Below, piece after piece: positions 22,479-33,800 of a stretch of DNA of 64,000 nucleotides. Where the stretch lies: NCBI GenBank assembly GCA_977006965.1, contig OZ345383.1:1922001-1986000 (forward strand), given 5' to 3'. A program made the translations under genes and the position numbers. Origin of the DNA: Phymatolithon calcareum (lineage: Eukaryota > Rhodophyta > Florideophyceae > Hapalidiales). The notes below the pieces were generated by a model. The model worked only from the letters and a program-made list of their open reading frames with translations, was not told the DNA's origin and made no database searches. Numbering within the stretch: the first letter of the stretch is position 1; every line of letters starts with the position of its first letter.

Positions 22479-23207
22479 ATGGGTCGCGTCGACGAACGTC
22501 CCATGGAGGACGTAGTTACCCCATCCCGCATCGGCAAATATACCGGCAGACGACTACATTCCGACATGTCGGTCGTCAATGCCCGCTTCGGTACATCCCC
22601 CAAATCCCATGTTCGCAAAACCTCATGTTTCTGGAACACAGTCTTGAACAGCGACGCACCAGTTCCGCAACCTCTTCGTCAACCGTCCGCACTGCACCAT
22701 AACCCACGTCCGCGCACCCGAGGTGCACCTACACGACCCGTACCCATGGACAATCGACAGCAGACCCACTATTATCCACAAATGTTTTTCCAGCAACATC
22801 AACAGGCACCTGTGATCGAACCGTTGGCAGGATATCGCTGTCAGATTTGTGGAGCAATGTTTCGCTCTTCCACAGAGTTGAGCGGACATAAACAGACCAA
22901 GCATGTGAAGCAGTCTCGCCCGCACCCGTGCAACCGTTGCGAACTTTCGTTCTCGCAACGCAGTCATCTGAACCAGCACGTCCGCACTGTGCACGACAAG
23001 CATAAACCTTTTCAATGTGAAAAGTGTGAAAAGTCGTTCGGTAAGCGATTCGATCTCACCTCTCATGTCGATGCTGTTCATGACAATGAAAGACCGCATG
23101 CTTGTCAATATTGCATCAAGAAGTTTGCGAAGAGATCAAATCTCACACGGCATGTGGAGAAATTGCATCCTCGTTCTGGCGCCGCCATTCCCTTGCAGCG
23201 AAGATAG
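22479..23207 (+). CDS. C2H2 zinc-finger protein with four fingers
   Basis: A single-exon frame of 242 residues. The first in-frame ATG is at 22479; earlier in-frame codons lack an ATG. The N-terminal half is Pro/Arg/His-rich and disordered. The C-terminal half has four tandem fingers, each C-x2-C-x12-H-x4-H: CQIC, CNRC, CEKC and CQYC, all with the usual Phe and Leu core residues. Linkers are short and partly TGEKP-like (DKHKPF, DNERPH). It probably binds DNA in the nucleus. The recognition helices read SSTELSG, QRSHLNQ, KRFDLTS and KRSNLTR. It converges on RFC3, with 284 bp between the stop codons. Confidence 0.9.
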   Translation: MGRVDERPMEDVVTPSRIGKYTGRRLHSDMSVVNARFGTSPKSHVRKTSCFWNTVLNSDAPVPQPLRQPSALHHNPRPRTRGAPTRPVPMDNRQQTHYYPQMFFQQHQQAPVIEPLAGYRCQICGAMFRSSTELSGHKQTKHVKQSRPHPCNRCELSFSQRSHLNQHVRTVHDKHKPFQCEKCEKSFGKRFDLTSHVDAVHDNERPHACQYCIKKFAKRSNLTRHVEKLHPRSGAAIPLQRR

Positions 23208-23491
23208 AGACCGTTTCGATCATCTTGTTGCAGTTTTGTGGCGCCGGATGTAGAACACGAAGAAGTGGGAGACAGTACAATGTAGAAACTAGGAAACGGA
23301 CTGAATCGAGGGGCTTTTCAATTGTATCTGTAGGGACTGCGTTTTAAAATACACTCCTTCTTCAAGCTTGATCGCCTTTCCTGCAGGGAGAGACGTTCAC
23401 AAAGAAGCAAACCGAGAAAGATGCATAAGTTTACCAAGACGACTGACACGTAGACCTGTCTATTTCTAACACACCTTTGCAAAATACCGCA

Positions 23492-24589
23492 TTAATCCAG
23501 CATGGCAGCTTGGGAATGCAAAAAGTCTGCATATATTTGCATCAAGCGCGCCACAAAAGCCTCCAAATGGAAAATTGCCTTCGTGCCCTTGGCGAGATTG
23601 TGATCAAATTTGGCAGCAACCTTGCAAATTTCTGGGCAAATTTCGTCATCCACAATACGCAAAATATCCTCTACAACCCGACGAAGTATAACATCAGCAG
23701 GAATGGCATGCGAAAGAAGATCTTGCAGTCGCTTCCGAATAGCCACGAGTTGTGCTGCCGATTGTGCCCTCGAAATCATAGTCGCAATATCACCACAAAC
23801 GTACTCCCAATCGCCCCGCATGATACTTGCATCTTCCGGCAGCTCTTGCCGACCGACAGCGACACGAGTAGCTTCCAGCTGCAACAAGGCTCGACGCATG
23901 TTTCGATCCGATTGTGTCGCAATGCGTTCCGCAAGTTTTGACGGCAATGTCAATCCCTCGCGATGCGCCACTGAATTGAGCACCTCGACAACGCTTTCCT
24001 CGGATGGTAATGAAACTCGCACACCAAGACAGCGCGATCGAAGAGGCTCAATGACCTTTGTCACGCTGTCGCAAACCATGATGACACGGCAAGTCTTCGT
24101 GTATTTTTCCATTGTGCGACGCAACGCCTGCTGTGCGAGACGGGTCATTTGGTCAACTTCGTGAAGCACAATGATCTTGAGTGATTTTCGTTTCGTGGAA
24201 CTGAAATCAATCGGGGCGGAGGAGGCCATATCCTTAATTAATTCTTGCACGACGAGACGATCATTCAGGCCAGATTCGGATGGGTTCACCTCGACATGAT
24301 GGGAGGAAGCGACAGTGGTTACCTCCAATTCCTTCCGGTTGTCACCCACTTTGAAGACTTTGTGTGCGACTTTCCGCCGCTCGGCGCTAGCGCCGAACAA
24401 TTCACGCAGAATGCAGGCTACCCGTGTCCTCTTCCCAGCACCGGAGGGTCCATACAAAAGCAAATGAGGAATGTCTCCTTCAGCACAAAGGCCACGCAGT
24501 CTTGTGGTAAGATCGTCGTGATAGCTCAAGGCATTGAAGTTGGTCGGACGATGTTTGTCTACCCAGAGGAGGTTAGAGGCACCAGGCAT
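23492..24589 (-). CDS. RFC3: Replication factor C subunit 3 (clamp loader)
   Basis: A single-exon frame of 365 residues from the ATG at 24589. It opens with LLWVDKHRP, the RFC box I signature, and has the Walker A motif GPSGAGKRT (47-55). It also has the RFC3-specific tract HHVEVNPSESG and the segment ALRRTMEKYTKTCR leading to the SRC motif RSRCLGVRV. These match human RFC3 / yeast Rfc5, the small subunit that contacts the arginine-finger side of the clamp loader. The complex opens PCNA and loads it at primer-template junctions in the nucleus. Length is normal for the family, with no disruption. Confidence 0.97.
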   Translation of the reverse strand: MPGASNLLWVDKHRPTNFNALSYHDDLTTRLRGLCAEGDIPHLLLYGPSGAGKRTRVACILRELFGASAERRKVAHKVFKVGDNRKELEVTTVASSHHVEVNPSESGLNDRLVVQELIKDMASSAPIDFSSTKRKSLKIIVLHEVDQMTRLAQQALRRTMEKYTKTCRVIMVCDSVTKVIEPLRSRCLGVRVSLPSEESVVEVLNSVAHREGLTLPSKLAERIATQSDRNMRRALLQLEATRVAVGRQELPEDASIMRGDWEYVCGDIATMISRAQSAAQLVAIRKRLQDLLSHAIPADVILRRVVEDILRIVDDEICPEICKVAAKFDHNLAKGTKAIFHLEAFVARLMQIYADFLHSQAAMLD

Positions 24590-26902
24590 ATCGAAGGTCA
24601 CGGGGCTTGGGTTCAACTCAGAGTGTGCGTGAGCAATTTGAGATTGGTGGCGAGGCCAGATGCAGTGTTGATTGCGCCTCGATGAGCACGAAGTTGCGCG
24701 TACAGTATGGCTGGGGCCCCCAGTGGGCGAAGTGGATCAAAGCTGAATGAAGGGCAATGGTTTTGGCGCGAAATGAATCGAAACGAATGATACAGGGCAT
24801 GCAGTTTTGCAGGCTGCTGGTGTGCACGCTCTTATTGGCCGACAGTGTTCCACGTGTGACTTCGTTGATCTACTGAGCAATACCCCTGAAAAGTCGGGTC
24901 TGCAGTATGATAGGGATAACAGTATAAGAGCATCCTGTTTATACTGTATATCAATAATCCCCAGGATTGATTAATCAGATATCGATTGGGAACATCTTTC
25001 TTGTCATATCGTTTCAAGTTCACTGTAAATCTTGTGACCCGTGGCATACTTTCAAGCATACGACTAATAATAATATTATTTTATTAGTTGCAAGTCTGAA
25101 ATTATTTTAACTTTTTACAATATATGATAGTCTGCAGTGTGGGTGCTCAATGCTTCGGCCGATCGAAGTCAGTTGCCTTGTGCTTCTCATGACGCTTAGT
25201 CTCCAAGAGTGATGAGTACACATCAATGTGCGCCTGTCTGTGTGCGCATACCTCAGGATCCTACTCCGAAGCTCACCATCGAGCTGCTGACTGATTGTTG
25301 TTGGCTCACGTTTGGTGTCGTGGCTTACTACTTGATTGAGGCAGCGCGCACGAGCCGGCAGACCAGGTCGACTCTGCGACGGAGCCGCGTCCGCACCCTC
25401 GGTCGCGAACATAGAACTACTCAAGGCAATCATATTAATTAGCGCGATGAGAAGAGTGACAAATGCAAGAAGGCTGTCGGGGAGAAAATGAATCTTACTT
25501 CCCTTGTCGCTGCCGTTGAGGCCATCGAATGATCGCGCTGTTGGCATCGCAGTAAGAAATTTAAGACCGAGCGCGGCTCTCGCAGAATATGAGGAAGACA
25601 CTTCCCCCTCCGTCGCACTTATTCCCTTGTAGAGAAGACATGCTGCGCTGTGATGTCAGTTCATGTTCTGGTGGCGCGGGTTGTACCAAATGAAGAACGA
25701 AGAAGGAGTAGTGCACATAACAATGTAGAAGCAGTGCCAGAGTGGAAGAGTAACAAAGGTCAGCCTACTTATTCTGTGCGGATTGCATTTGAAAGACATT
25801 GCGTATAGCACTGCAGTCTTTCCAGGAGGGAGAAAGATTAGCAAGAGAAATAAAGACGGGAAGAATGTGGAAGTTTATGAACTTGAAAGACCCATAACGC
25901 ATCGCGGCAATCCAAACGGCAAGAACCCATCTTCGCGGCTTGGGATTACAACTAAATTAGTCTGCGCATGTTTTTATCGATCGATCGCACAATGAAAGCG
26001 TCAAGAGTGGAAGATTGGTTCGGTGTTAAAGCTCTGGCGGGATTTAAATCAAATTCAGCAACAACCCTACAAATTTCAGCACAAATCTAATTTTGTCCTC
26101 TAGATTACTGCGTAATGCGTAACACACCGGTACTGTACTGTATGCTCCATTCGAAGAAGCAAGCAAAATTGACGCGCTACGAAAGGAGATAATGTACTCG
26201 CTGTTCAATAGCGACGAAAGTGCCGCCCTCTGTGCTATCGATATCACAGCAAATTGAATGGAGACACCGCTTGCCGCTGGCATTCTCGGGTGAAAAAACT
26301 TGTCAATCAATGAAACGATAACGATGCCACAATGTACGCTTGTCTTGATCTCCGTTTGATGACAGAATTTCAGAACTCTAGCGAATTTTCTGCTGACTCC
26401 AAAGCGTTAAAATTGTTTCCTTCATCTCTATTTTGAGCCTGTTTTACGACTTCCAATGTTTCTTCTGCCAGCAGGAGTTTCCACAAACAACAACAAAAGC
26501 GAGCTGTTGTCTGTCGGTGATGATGACGGGGCGAGGAGATAGAGTTTTAGCAGCGTTAAGTTCATGCTAGAGAAGGGCGTATAGACCATCGAGATCTTCT
26601 TAGGCAATTCTCTCGATACCCTCAGCACTCATGTCGATGATGTTGTTTAAGTCATCTTATTCTTGTGATGGTGATCATATAAGACTTGGAATGGCATCCT
26701 TTATCACGTTCTCTCCCATATTGGGTATATCATGGAGTAAGGCACTACGTCAGGGTCTTGCTTTAGGGAGCAGTCGAAAATAACTTTTAACGTCGGAACT
26801 GGAAGTTTCACCAGATTAAGTACATCGATGTGAACAAGAGTCCCATATCCCATTATGGATGGTGCAAACGGCGGCGGGTCGTCGTTCATTCATCTCGACT
26901 GA
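24590..26902. other. Gene-poor stretch, possible relics
   Basis: No gene with a recognisable domain. A minus-strand frame at 25107-25601 contains one hydrophobic segment (LLAFVTLLIALINMIALSSSMF minus its ends, about 20 residues) but lacks a good ATG. A 61-residue minus-strand frame (26704-26889) starts 13 bp from the plus-strand frame at 26903. Both are probably repeat-derived. Confidence 0.3.
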
Positions 26903-27560
26903 ATGTCATTTCTTCCCGATGATGCGCCCGGGTTGCATATTATTGACGTGATTAAAGGGACGCGCGACGGCGTCGTAGCCGTTCCGCTACGAGAATCCAT
27001 ACTATACAGTGGTATGATTACGCTCCCTCAATTCGAACAGCTTTGCGATATTTCCAGCCTACACACCCGCCAATGGTGTCTTCAAGAAGCTGGCCCACAA
27101 GGCTTGCATGCCTGCGCCCGACACTTCCCATATCTCAAGATGTATGAAGACTTGCGACAAGCCCTTCAGAAAGCCCAGGAGGGATCTGTCACGAAGAAGA
27201 GGAGGAGAGAAGAAACAATTAAGGTATGGGAAAAGGAAGAAGAAGGCAGATCAATGAAGATTCCTATTGAAGGCAAGCTACCAGGGATACTTTACATAGG
27301 AGAAAGAACAACACGTTTAAGGTGCCTAAGGCTGACATTCAACCGAGCACCCCTTTGGAGGAAATCAGTGTTGGGTGCTTACTGTGGGATTACCGCGGTG
27401 ATCGAACTAGTCGCCTTACAACGTACTCTAGCGTCATCGAAGATGAGTACAGAAATTGAGTTTGAGTGCAAGAGACTCACAGGAGCTCTTGTTGGGAGAG
27501 AATTACGAATAAAGAACGTTTTGAGCAGCCAGATGACTTTAGCGTAGAGATTATGCAAGA
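26903..27560 (+). pseudogene. Unidentified coding-like sequence with frame changes
   Basis: An ATG-started frame opens with protein-like sequence including FPYLKMYEDLRQALQKAQEG and a basic KKRRREE stretch. After about 27220 the best-looking reading moves to another frame (VPKADIQPSTPLEEISVG, then EIMQELPRYSKVRLWEH). This implies either an intron starting GTATGG at about 27222 or frameshift decay. No family was recognised. Further coding-like fragments run to about 27980. A mobile-element origin is likely. Confidence 0.25.
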
Positions 27561-27979
27561 GCTGCCCCGTTACTCCAAAGTGAGGCTTTGGGAGCACTAA
27601 AAAATAAAATCATCAATATCCCCGACACTTCCCTCTCGTCGCTCGAGCATCGAAAGCCGAATCCAGAAAAGGAAGTTTATGGCCCAGATATTACCTGAGG
27701 AAAAGATGATCGACGGAGACCAGCGCAAGGAAATCGAAATCGAGTCAAAGCGCCCTACGTCAACCACCCCCTGTGTGGACAGAACCCCGGCGGATGACGA
27801 GTCCGTCTAGTCCACACCACAGATCAGGTGGAATGGCATATGTTGGACCGCGAAATCCTCGCCTGCCAGGATTAATCTGCCGCAAGACTCGCAGGGATCT
27901 CATTTTGTTTGACCGAGGTCTTCAGACTCGGAGTGGAAATCTCAACCTCAGCGCACCTGCCCTTAGAAGCCGACTGTAA

Positions 27980-29095
27980 GTGTCACTGACCGCTTTTCAT
28001 CGACGCGAATAAGATAAAGATATTTCAAGGATAGCTGCGACATGACATCATTGTTGGGGAGAAAACAATAGCAATGGCGACAGTAACAGGAAATTACTGT
28101 CAAGCCCTAGACTTCATGCTCGCGTTTCACCTCTGAACATAATCCAGCATTGGAGTCTCAAAATTTTGGCTCAAAGTTACAGTCTCGTCACCAATTCTGT
28201 AACAAAGGAACGTCCACTTGTCGTTCACTGAGTGTGAGTTTGGTATCTAACCGTTAACTGCGAATTTGCTGGCGGCTCACTGTTTGTCGTCAAGCGAACC
28301 GATTTTGTCAACGACCGACACAAATATAATTATTTCATCTACAGTACACCACTACGGGCACACTCTCTGCAGTTAGACTACTTAAGAAAGATAGCCCTCT
28401 TCAGCAAAGGGAACGAAGCAACAACTTCGGTACGAACTAAAGAATTAAAGACACAACCCATTGGTGACAAACTGCGGGAAAAGCACGTCAGCACCTTATC
28501 GAGATTTTCTTTCTCCTCTTCCTGGTTACGAAGTGAGGTATAGGTTGCGGCACATGTGCAACGCACGGTGTATTAGAGTTATTTTCTCTTCCCTGGCCGT
28601 CTAACAACCTGTATTGCATCTCTTCCGGCTGACCCCGTGTCTACGCGCGATGCCAAGAATTGGCTACAAGATTTTTCTAGATCTGTTTGTCAGAAGTACA
28701 GTATAAGACTCGAAAGAAATAGTAATTGGAAACCCAAAGTCTTCTCTCCCCGACCACCTAACAAGTCCCGTTGTGGAAGCTTGGAGATGCAACTTTATTC
28801 CAGAGAAAATGCGAGCGGGAGGACCTGCGACATCTAACTGAGAAATTTAATCGACTGCAGAGATGGAAAATCGAAGATATTCTGAAAAAGAAGCGCAGGT
28901 GATTGGCCTCATTTCATTGCTTTCGGCTTCCTCAAAATAAGTCCTAACAAAGTTATGATTCCGATCTTCTCAAGGACCCTGGAATTACAGTTGGCGGCTT
29001 GAGAGTTTGATGACTGAAGACACACTATCTTTAAGCGAACGTGCGAATATTGTATCGTTGTATTTATTTGGTCGTCTTGTTGACGCCTCTCTCCA
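27980..29095. other. Intergenic stretch without a supported gene
   Basis: Only short open frames. A plus-strand segment at about 28637-28837 is mildly protein-like but unsupported. Confidence 0.35.
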
Positions 29096-29490
29096 CAGAA
29101 TGTGTCTAGTCTAAAACCTCGATCGGTTCCTGTACTCTTCCAATCCGACCAATTTATTAGGGCCACTGAATCCATATCTCGGCAAGGAACCAAGCATGAG
29201 TGCTTGGTCTCAACAAGACAGCGAGCTATATATACAAGTATATTCCCTCTGATTTCGGAGCTCGTTGAAAGGCTTTGTACACTTCCAGGTGCCTCGGCAA
29301 CTCCATCAGAACAAAATGTCATTCCTATTTCTTCTTCAGTCGTACCTACTGAGCCCAAACAACTGCAATGCCGTAAGGGTCGAGCTGTAATTAGTCACCC
29401 AAATAGCCCACGCCGCCCGGCCGCCGACAGCCGGCGACGGTCGAGACCGAATCACACCTTCAAACACATGTTAACCCCCCCCCCTGTGTG
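29096..29490 (+). CDS. Open frame, possible upstream exon of the Yippee gene
   Basis: A plus-strand frame of about 130 codons follows a good acceptor (cctctctccacag ending at 29098) and has no early ATG. It contains the donor-like sequence GTAAGG at about 29375. Splicing from there to the CAG ending at 29531 would keep the phase and extend the Yippee protein N-terminally. There is no recognised domain. It may equally be an unrelated frame. Confidence 0.3.
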
Positions 29491-29492
29491 AT

Positions 29493-30339
29493 ATGTCCAG
29501 GCCTTCTCAAACCACCGAACATTACCCAGTGTCAACAAGAACAAGAAGAGCGATGGGTTGTCCCATGATTTTCTTCCTCACGTGCCGCCAGAAGTGGTCT
29601 TGCGGAACGTGCGGCTTACCTGTTGCGAAACACGAGGATCTTAAGTGCAAAGTACGTACGATTCCGTACATCGAATAGATCATTTTTTGCGAAAAAAGTA
29701 GTGCACATTCGACCGTACTGACTCTTTCATATTCTCTCGAAAAACTTGTTTGTCGTGAAACAGAAGTTCCATGGGCGTCATGGAATTGCGTATTTGTTTG
29801 CAACAGTGTGCGTTCGAAAAGTATCGAGCTAAACAATGTGAAAGTCAAAGTTACTACTGTAACATCTTTCCTGTGTATTGTGACTTCTTTCTGCGATTAT
29901 CTTCACGTAGGATCAACATCAATGTTGGGGAAGGCACAGAGCGCCGAACGATAACGGAGCGGGATGTCTTTGGGGACGTCATATGCGTCGGATGCATTAT
30001 GGTGCTGGGCTGGAAATGCGTAAGTTGTCGTGCTTCTTGGCGGTTCGCATTGTCGATCTCCTTTAAGCTGGGTAATGCTGACAGGGTTGAGGTTGAATTG
30101 TTTAGGAACGATACCAGATTGAAGTGGATGTGGAAAGCCCGGGATATAAACAGGGTGACTGCGTTTTGGTAAGTTGTTTATTTCTGGCGACCGCAAATTC
30201 GGATTCGTCCTTCAGCTATTCCCTACTTTCGCGATGATTAGTACTGATATTAAGGCAAATTTTGTCGTTTGAATTTCTTCGTTACCATTTTCTGTTTCCA
30301 ATGCAGGAGAGGACCAAAATTGTTGCCGATAACAAATAG
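29493..30339 (+). CDS. Yippee-family zinc-binding protein, five exons
   Basis: Exons 29493-29651, 29764-29807, 29911-30019, 30106-30168 and 30307-30339 are joined by four short GT-AG introns (donors GTACGT, GTGCGT, GTAAGT, GTAAGT). The 135-residue product has the full Yippee pattern. It starts with the first zinc pair WSCGTCG, then KFHGRHGIAYLF and the VININVGEGTERR strand. The second zinc pair ICVGC is followed by the hallmark LGWK, and the C-terminus reads GYKQGDCVLERTKI. Yippee proteins are small, conserved eukaryotic proteins with a beta-sandwich zinc fold, several linked to E3 ligase complexes. The start is uncertain: the first 35 residues are not family-like and an upstream exon is possible. 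Confidence 0.88.
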
Positions 30340-30779
30340 GCACCCATTCACAATGTAGCAAAGTCATCCGGATTGTTGTATGAGCGCAAGTGAAGGGTCG
30401 CTTCGAGCGCGCCGATTCAAGTCAATGACGAGCATTAACATCTTAACTGTGGTGACCAGAAATTTACGAGAGGGTTTCAGTACGCGATAATTTCAGGGGT
30501 GCACTATACCGTGAAGTTAAACTTGAAAGACCTCTAGGTTTCCCAGGAGATACATTGGAGAACTTGTTCCCATGCACGCGCGCTCATTACGGCTTTGGAG
30601 TACAGATGAATAATTGCCATCTGCAGGCAACCGTAGAGCCAACGCCGCCAATCGCATCCCAAAACCCCAGGCCTTTTCTCATGGAGGCAAGCGCAGATGT
30701 AGAGTTTAGGACGCTAAACCTCGTCCAATACAATTGTAGAGCGCCAAAACTGTACCATGCGACAACTAGAAATCGAGGC

Positions 30780-31280
30780 ACCGACTGTCGCAAAACAGCA
30801 CGTGGACCTTTGCGAGATTGTACAACGCTGAGCGCGCGAAAGATAATAAACTGTTTATTGTCGTTTTACGACACTCAAGATGGCAATGAACAGTTCATCC
30901 AAAAAGAGAGTTTATTACCTTCACGCGCTCAGCGTCGTAGAATCTCGCGAAGGTCCATGTGCTAAGCGCGCGAAAGGTCGTAAACTCATTTTTGTTCTGA
31001 GCTGTTCAATGCCATTTTGAGTTATTCAAGAATGTCGTCGCACACCAGTTAATTTTGATCCTTAATGACCGCTGGTTCCCCAAAACGAGGACCGGACATG
31101 GCGCGACGCCTGCTCCGGCCACTTCTCGCCGTGTGCTCCCAAATGATCACTGAGCCTACCAAGACTTCTTGATATTTCTTCCGGCCTTTGCCGAAAATAT
31201 CCAACGGTACGTAATTAGACAAAAGGCGTGCCACGCGTATTCTTCAATGTCGCAAAACGGCACGTGGACCTTCGCGAGGT
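30780..31280. repeat. Cluster of inverted and direct repeat units
   Basis: A unit of about 65 bp containing GTGGACCTTTGCGAGAT and GCTGAGCGCGCGAAAG at 30795-30860 recurs inverted at about 30895-30960. It recurs partly in direct orientation at 30961-31020. The segment CGCAAAACGGCACGTGGACC appears again at 31249. The arrangement resembles nested or folded-back MITE ends. Confidence 0.6.
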
Positions 31281-31436
31281 GCCCGCAGCAGGACCCTAGA
31301 CCAGACCCGTACGCCGTATGCGTTCCTAAGTTCGTTTGGAAAACAGGATTTAATTAGTGGGAGTATAGTGGCACATGTCGGCGTAAAACAGTCGATCTGA
31401 ATGAACTGCAATTTTTTTTGCTTTTTTTGACAAATT

Positions 31437-31700
31437 AATTTTTAAAAACCCTGAAGCCTTACGAATACACGGGCAAGGCTTCCTCAGGCGCTCCCACAAA
31501 AGGGTAGGTCTTATCTTTCGTTTGGTCTTCTGTCGGTGCCCCTAGCATGTAACCGCTTTTTTGAGATCTCTTACTAAAAGTTTCGGACGCTTCGCTTCTT
31601 GTTTCAGTACAGGCCTCCTTCATTCTGCATACGCTCGATGATGTTTTTGCTAAAGAAAAAAGGTCATATTGTGCTTTCTCGCGTTGCGCTTTGTCTTCTT
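31437..31700 (-). repeat. Dispersed repeat family, copy 1
   Basis: About 260 bp is roughly 70% similar to 43177-43445. Both contain ACGGGCAA.GCTTC.TCAGG, GCCCCTAGCATGTA and CTTCATTCTGCATAC. On the minus strand both copies encode a similar peptide (CRMKEACTE..S..SETF...YMLGA). Copy 1 is open through it while copy 2 has stops, so the family probably derives from a mobile-element coding region. Confidence 0.6.
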
Positions 31701-32015
31701 CTTTGAGTATGAATTTGAAAGTGTGTGTTATCGAGTCTATTTTGGCATGGACCGAGATTGTCCGTTCTCAATTATACATTCTGTACTCAATATCATGCGA
31801 GCGTTTGCCAAACACATCGGCCTCAACTACATGCTTCAAAGGGTGCTACTTTCGCCTTTCGCCATTTTTGTCGACAGAAACGTTTTCGATGCCAGAAAAC
31901 CGGTTCGAATGAGAAAACGTGGGCGTGCTCCTATTGACATCGAAGGACGAGAAATACAGGCCTAGAGAACGGTGCGATCCTGGTAATGTTCGTTTCAAAG
32001 TACCGCGTTCTTGAA

Positions 32016-32315
32016 TGGTCTTTTCCTGCACCTGGGCGTGATTGCGTTATTTGTCACGTCATCCGCTGCGAGCGAATTAACAGTCCTACAATTTCGACAA
32101 TTTTGCTTAGTACTAATGGTTCACAGCCGGAGCACTGACAAGTCGTTTTTCCTGAACGCCGACTTGCACCATGGCACGAGAGGAATGATCATTTCTCTGC
32201 TTAGAAAATGTTACTGTCATTGGCGAAGAAGAGGAAGGCGTGTGAGTTTTTATTAGAAGCTACCAACACGTCTGCAAACACTTGAGGCAACTTTGCGGAG
32301 GCCACATGGCCACGG
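32016..32315. other. Intergenic stretch next to LINE debris
   Basis: No gene seen. The preceding plus-strand frame (31669-31965) looks repeat-derived. Confidence 0.3.
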
Positions 32316-32329
32316 ACAGGGTCTTTCTT

Positions 32330-32488
32330 TCTTTCTTTCTTTCTTTCTTTATTGCAGATGACGTCAATTTTTAAGTTAACGCCTAAACTTGCTCTCGAGC
32401 AAGTTCTCTTCGTTCAAATATTGGATTATCGCTACGGGTTTCTCTCTGCACAGATCTTCTACCGTTTTGCTCCGAACTCTGCCGATGA
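32330..32488 (-). mobile_element. 5'-truncated non-LTR retrotransposon copy with target-site duplication
   Basis: About 150 bp is almost identical to 56270-56410 and ends, on the minus strand, in CTGCAATAAAG followed by an (AAAG)n tail. It is flanked by a 14-bp direct repeat ACAGGGTCTTTCTT at 32316-32329 and 32489-32502, the footprint of target-primed reverse transcription. The near identity to the 56-kb copy points to a recent insertion. Confidence 0.8.
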
Positions 32489-32699
32489 ACAGGGTCTTTC
32501 TTGGTTGAACGTTTGAATGGTCGAGTGCGACACGATCTGGTGAAGTACCAAAACCTACCTCTAGCCCAAGTCATAGACAACGGTGATTCAGGGATATCAT
32601 CTGCATAGAAGATAGAATGAGCGTCACCACACGCAGTGAAACAGCATACATCGTTAAAGTCCGTCAAACGTCAACACTATCACCCGGTTCGGAACACGC

Positions 32700-33800
32700 C
32701 TTGTCTTTTTTCTTTCTTTATTGCGGAAAGATCGTTCACACTGCCGGTGATGACCAAAAGCTTTTCTGCCACAGCTTCTCATTGTCCAGAAATATGAGTA
32801 TGGCTAAGGGTCTCTCACTTCATAGCTCTGCCACAGTTTTGCACTCATTCTACCTATAACGTCGGGAAACGGAAAGTCCACAACACCTAAACTCAGGTGT
32901 CCGACAGTTTCTTCGCAACTATAACTACAGGCTTCGCACACTGGGTCGTACGAGATTGTGTCCCTGTTGCATCCATGCCTAAAGACGGCCACCATGGAAG
33001 GTACAATCTCCAATCAATTGATCTATGACTACCTCTGCTCGTCTATGCGATATGGGCAGGTCTTGAGGCAGTGTCAACACGGTGACAGGTTCGGCTCGTA
33101 AAGACAGCATGATCATTGCTCTCGCTGCTTCGAGTGTCAGAGGAACTTTCCGGTGATCCAATTGGCTTGACCGCAAGTACTCGTCTTGCTAATTCGTCGG
33201 CAGCATCATTTCTTGCAATTCCGCAGTGACTTGGAATCCAAATGCCTTCAACGAAAATCTCATTGGACGTCAATTGCTCCATCTTACCGTGCTTCCAGGT
33301 GCAAAGGAGAGCTTCAGCGTTTCTTGCAAGGCATAAACTGCAGCAAAGACGTCCGCGTCGTCTGAAGATCCAACTGCTCCGGCAGTCAACGTCAGTTCCT
33401 TCACCGTTTCATTTCCGTTTATGAGCAAGACCCCGCATCCCCGACATTGGCCGAGACAGTCCTGTACATGTCGAGAATATTTGCATCCTCATCGCAAAGA
33501 ATCGAATGTTTGCCATGAGGCGTATGCATGTTCGTCACCGTCCACATATGAAAGAATTATATCAGGGGGTTGCCGTGCCGGTTCATAAATTTCGACACCA
33601 CTGCATTGTGCTGGTGGTGTACCTCGTGGAAAATATCAAGCGTTGCATTGTACCAGCCTTCATCCCATTTAACCGAGACTGGTTCGCCGCGCTGAAGATC
33701 GCGAACGAGTTCGGAAGATTTCTCTCAAACGCAACCGTCAGTCCATATTTCCAAGTCCGCTGACTGTGAATCGTCTCGCTCTAGACGAAGAGCCTCTACT
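32700..33800 (-). mobile_element. Degenerate LINE 3' half with RNase H and zinc knuckle
   Basis: The minus strand reads, in broken frames, as the end of a non-LTR retrotransposon polyprotein. An RNase H start EIWTDG lies at about 33760, and the RNase H block IWIPSHCGIARNDAADELAR at 33180-33245. A C-terminal zinc knuckle DPVCEACSYSCEETVGHLSL follows at about 32890-32960. Its 3' tail is CCGCAATAAAGAAAG at about 32710. Stops and frameshifts make it inactive. Confidence 0.7.

Noticed and set aside
25107-25601. Minus-strand frame with one hydrophobic segment
   Set aside because: Begins at a GTG, lacks a plausible ATG context and has a low-complexity C-terminal half.
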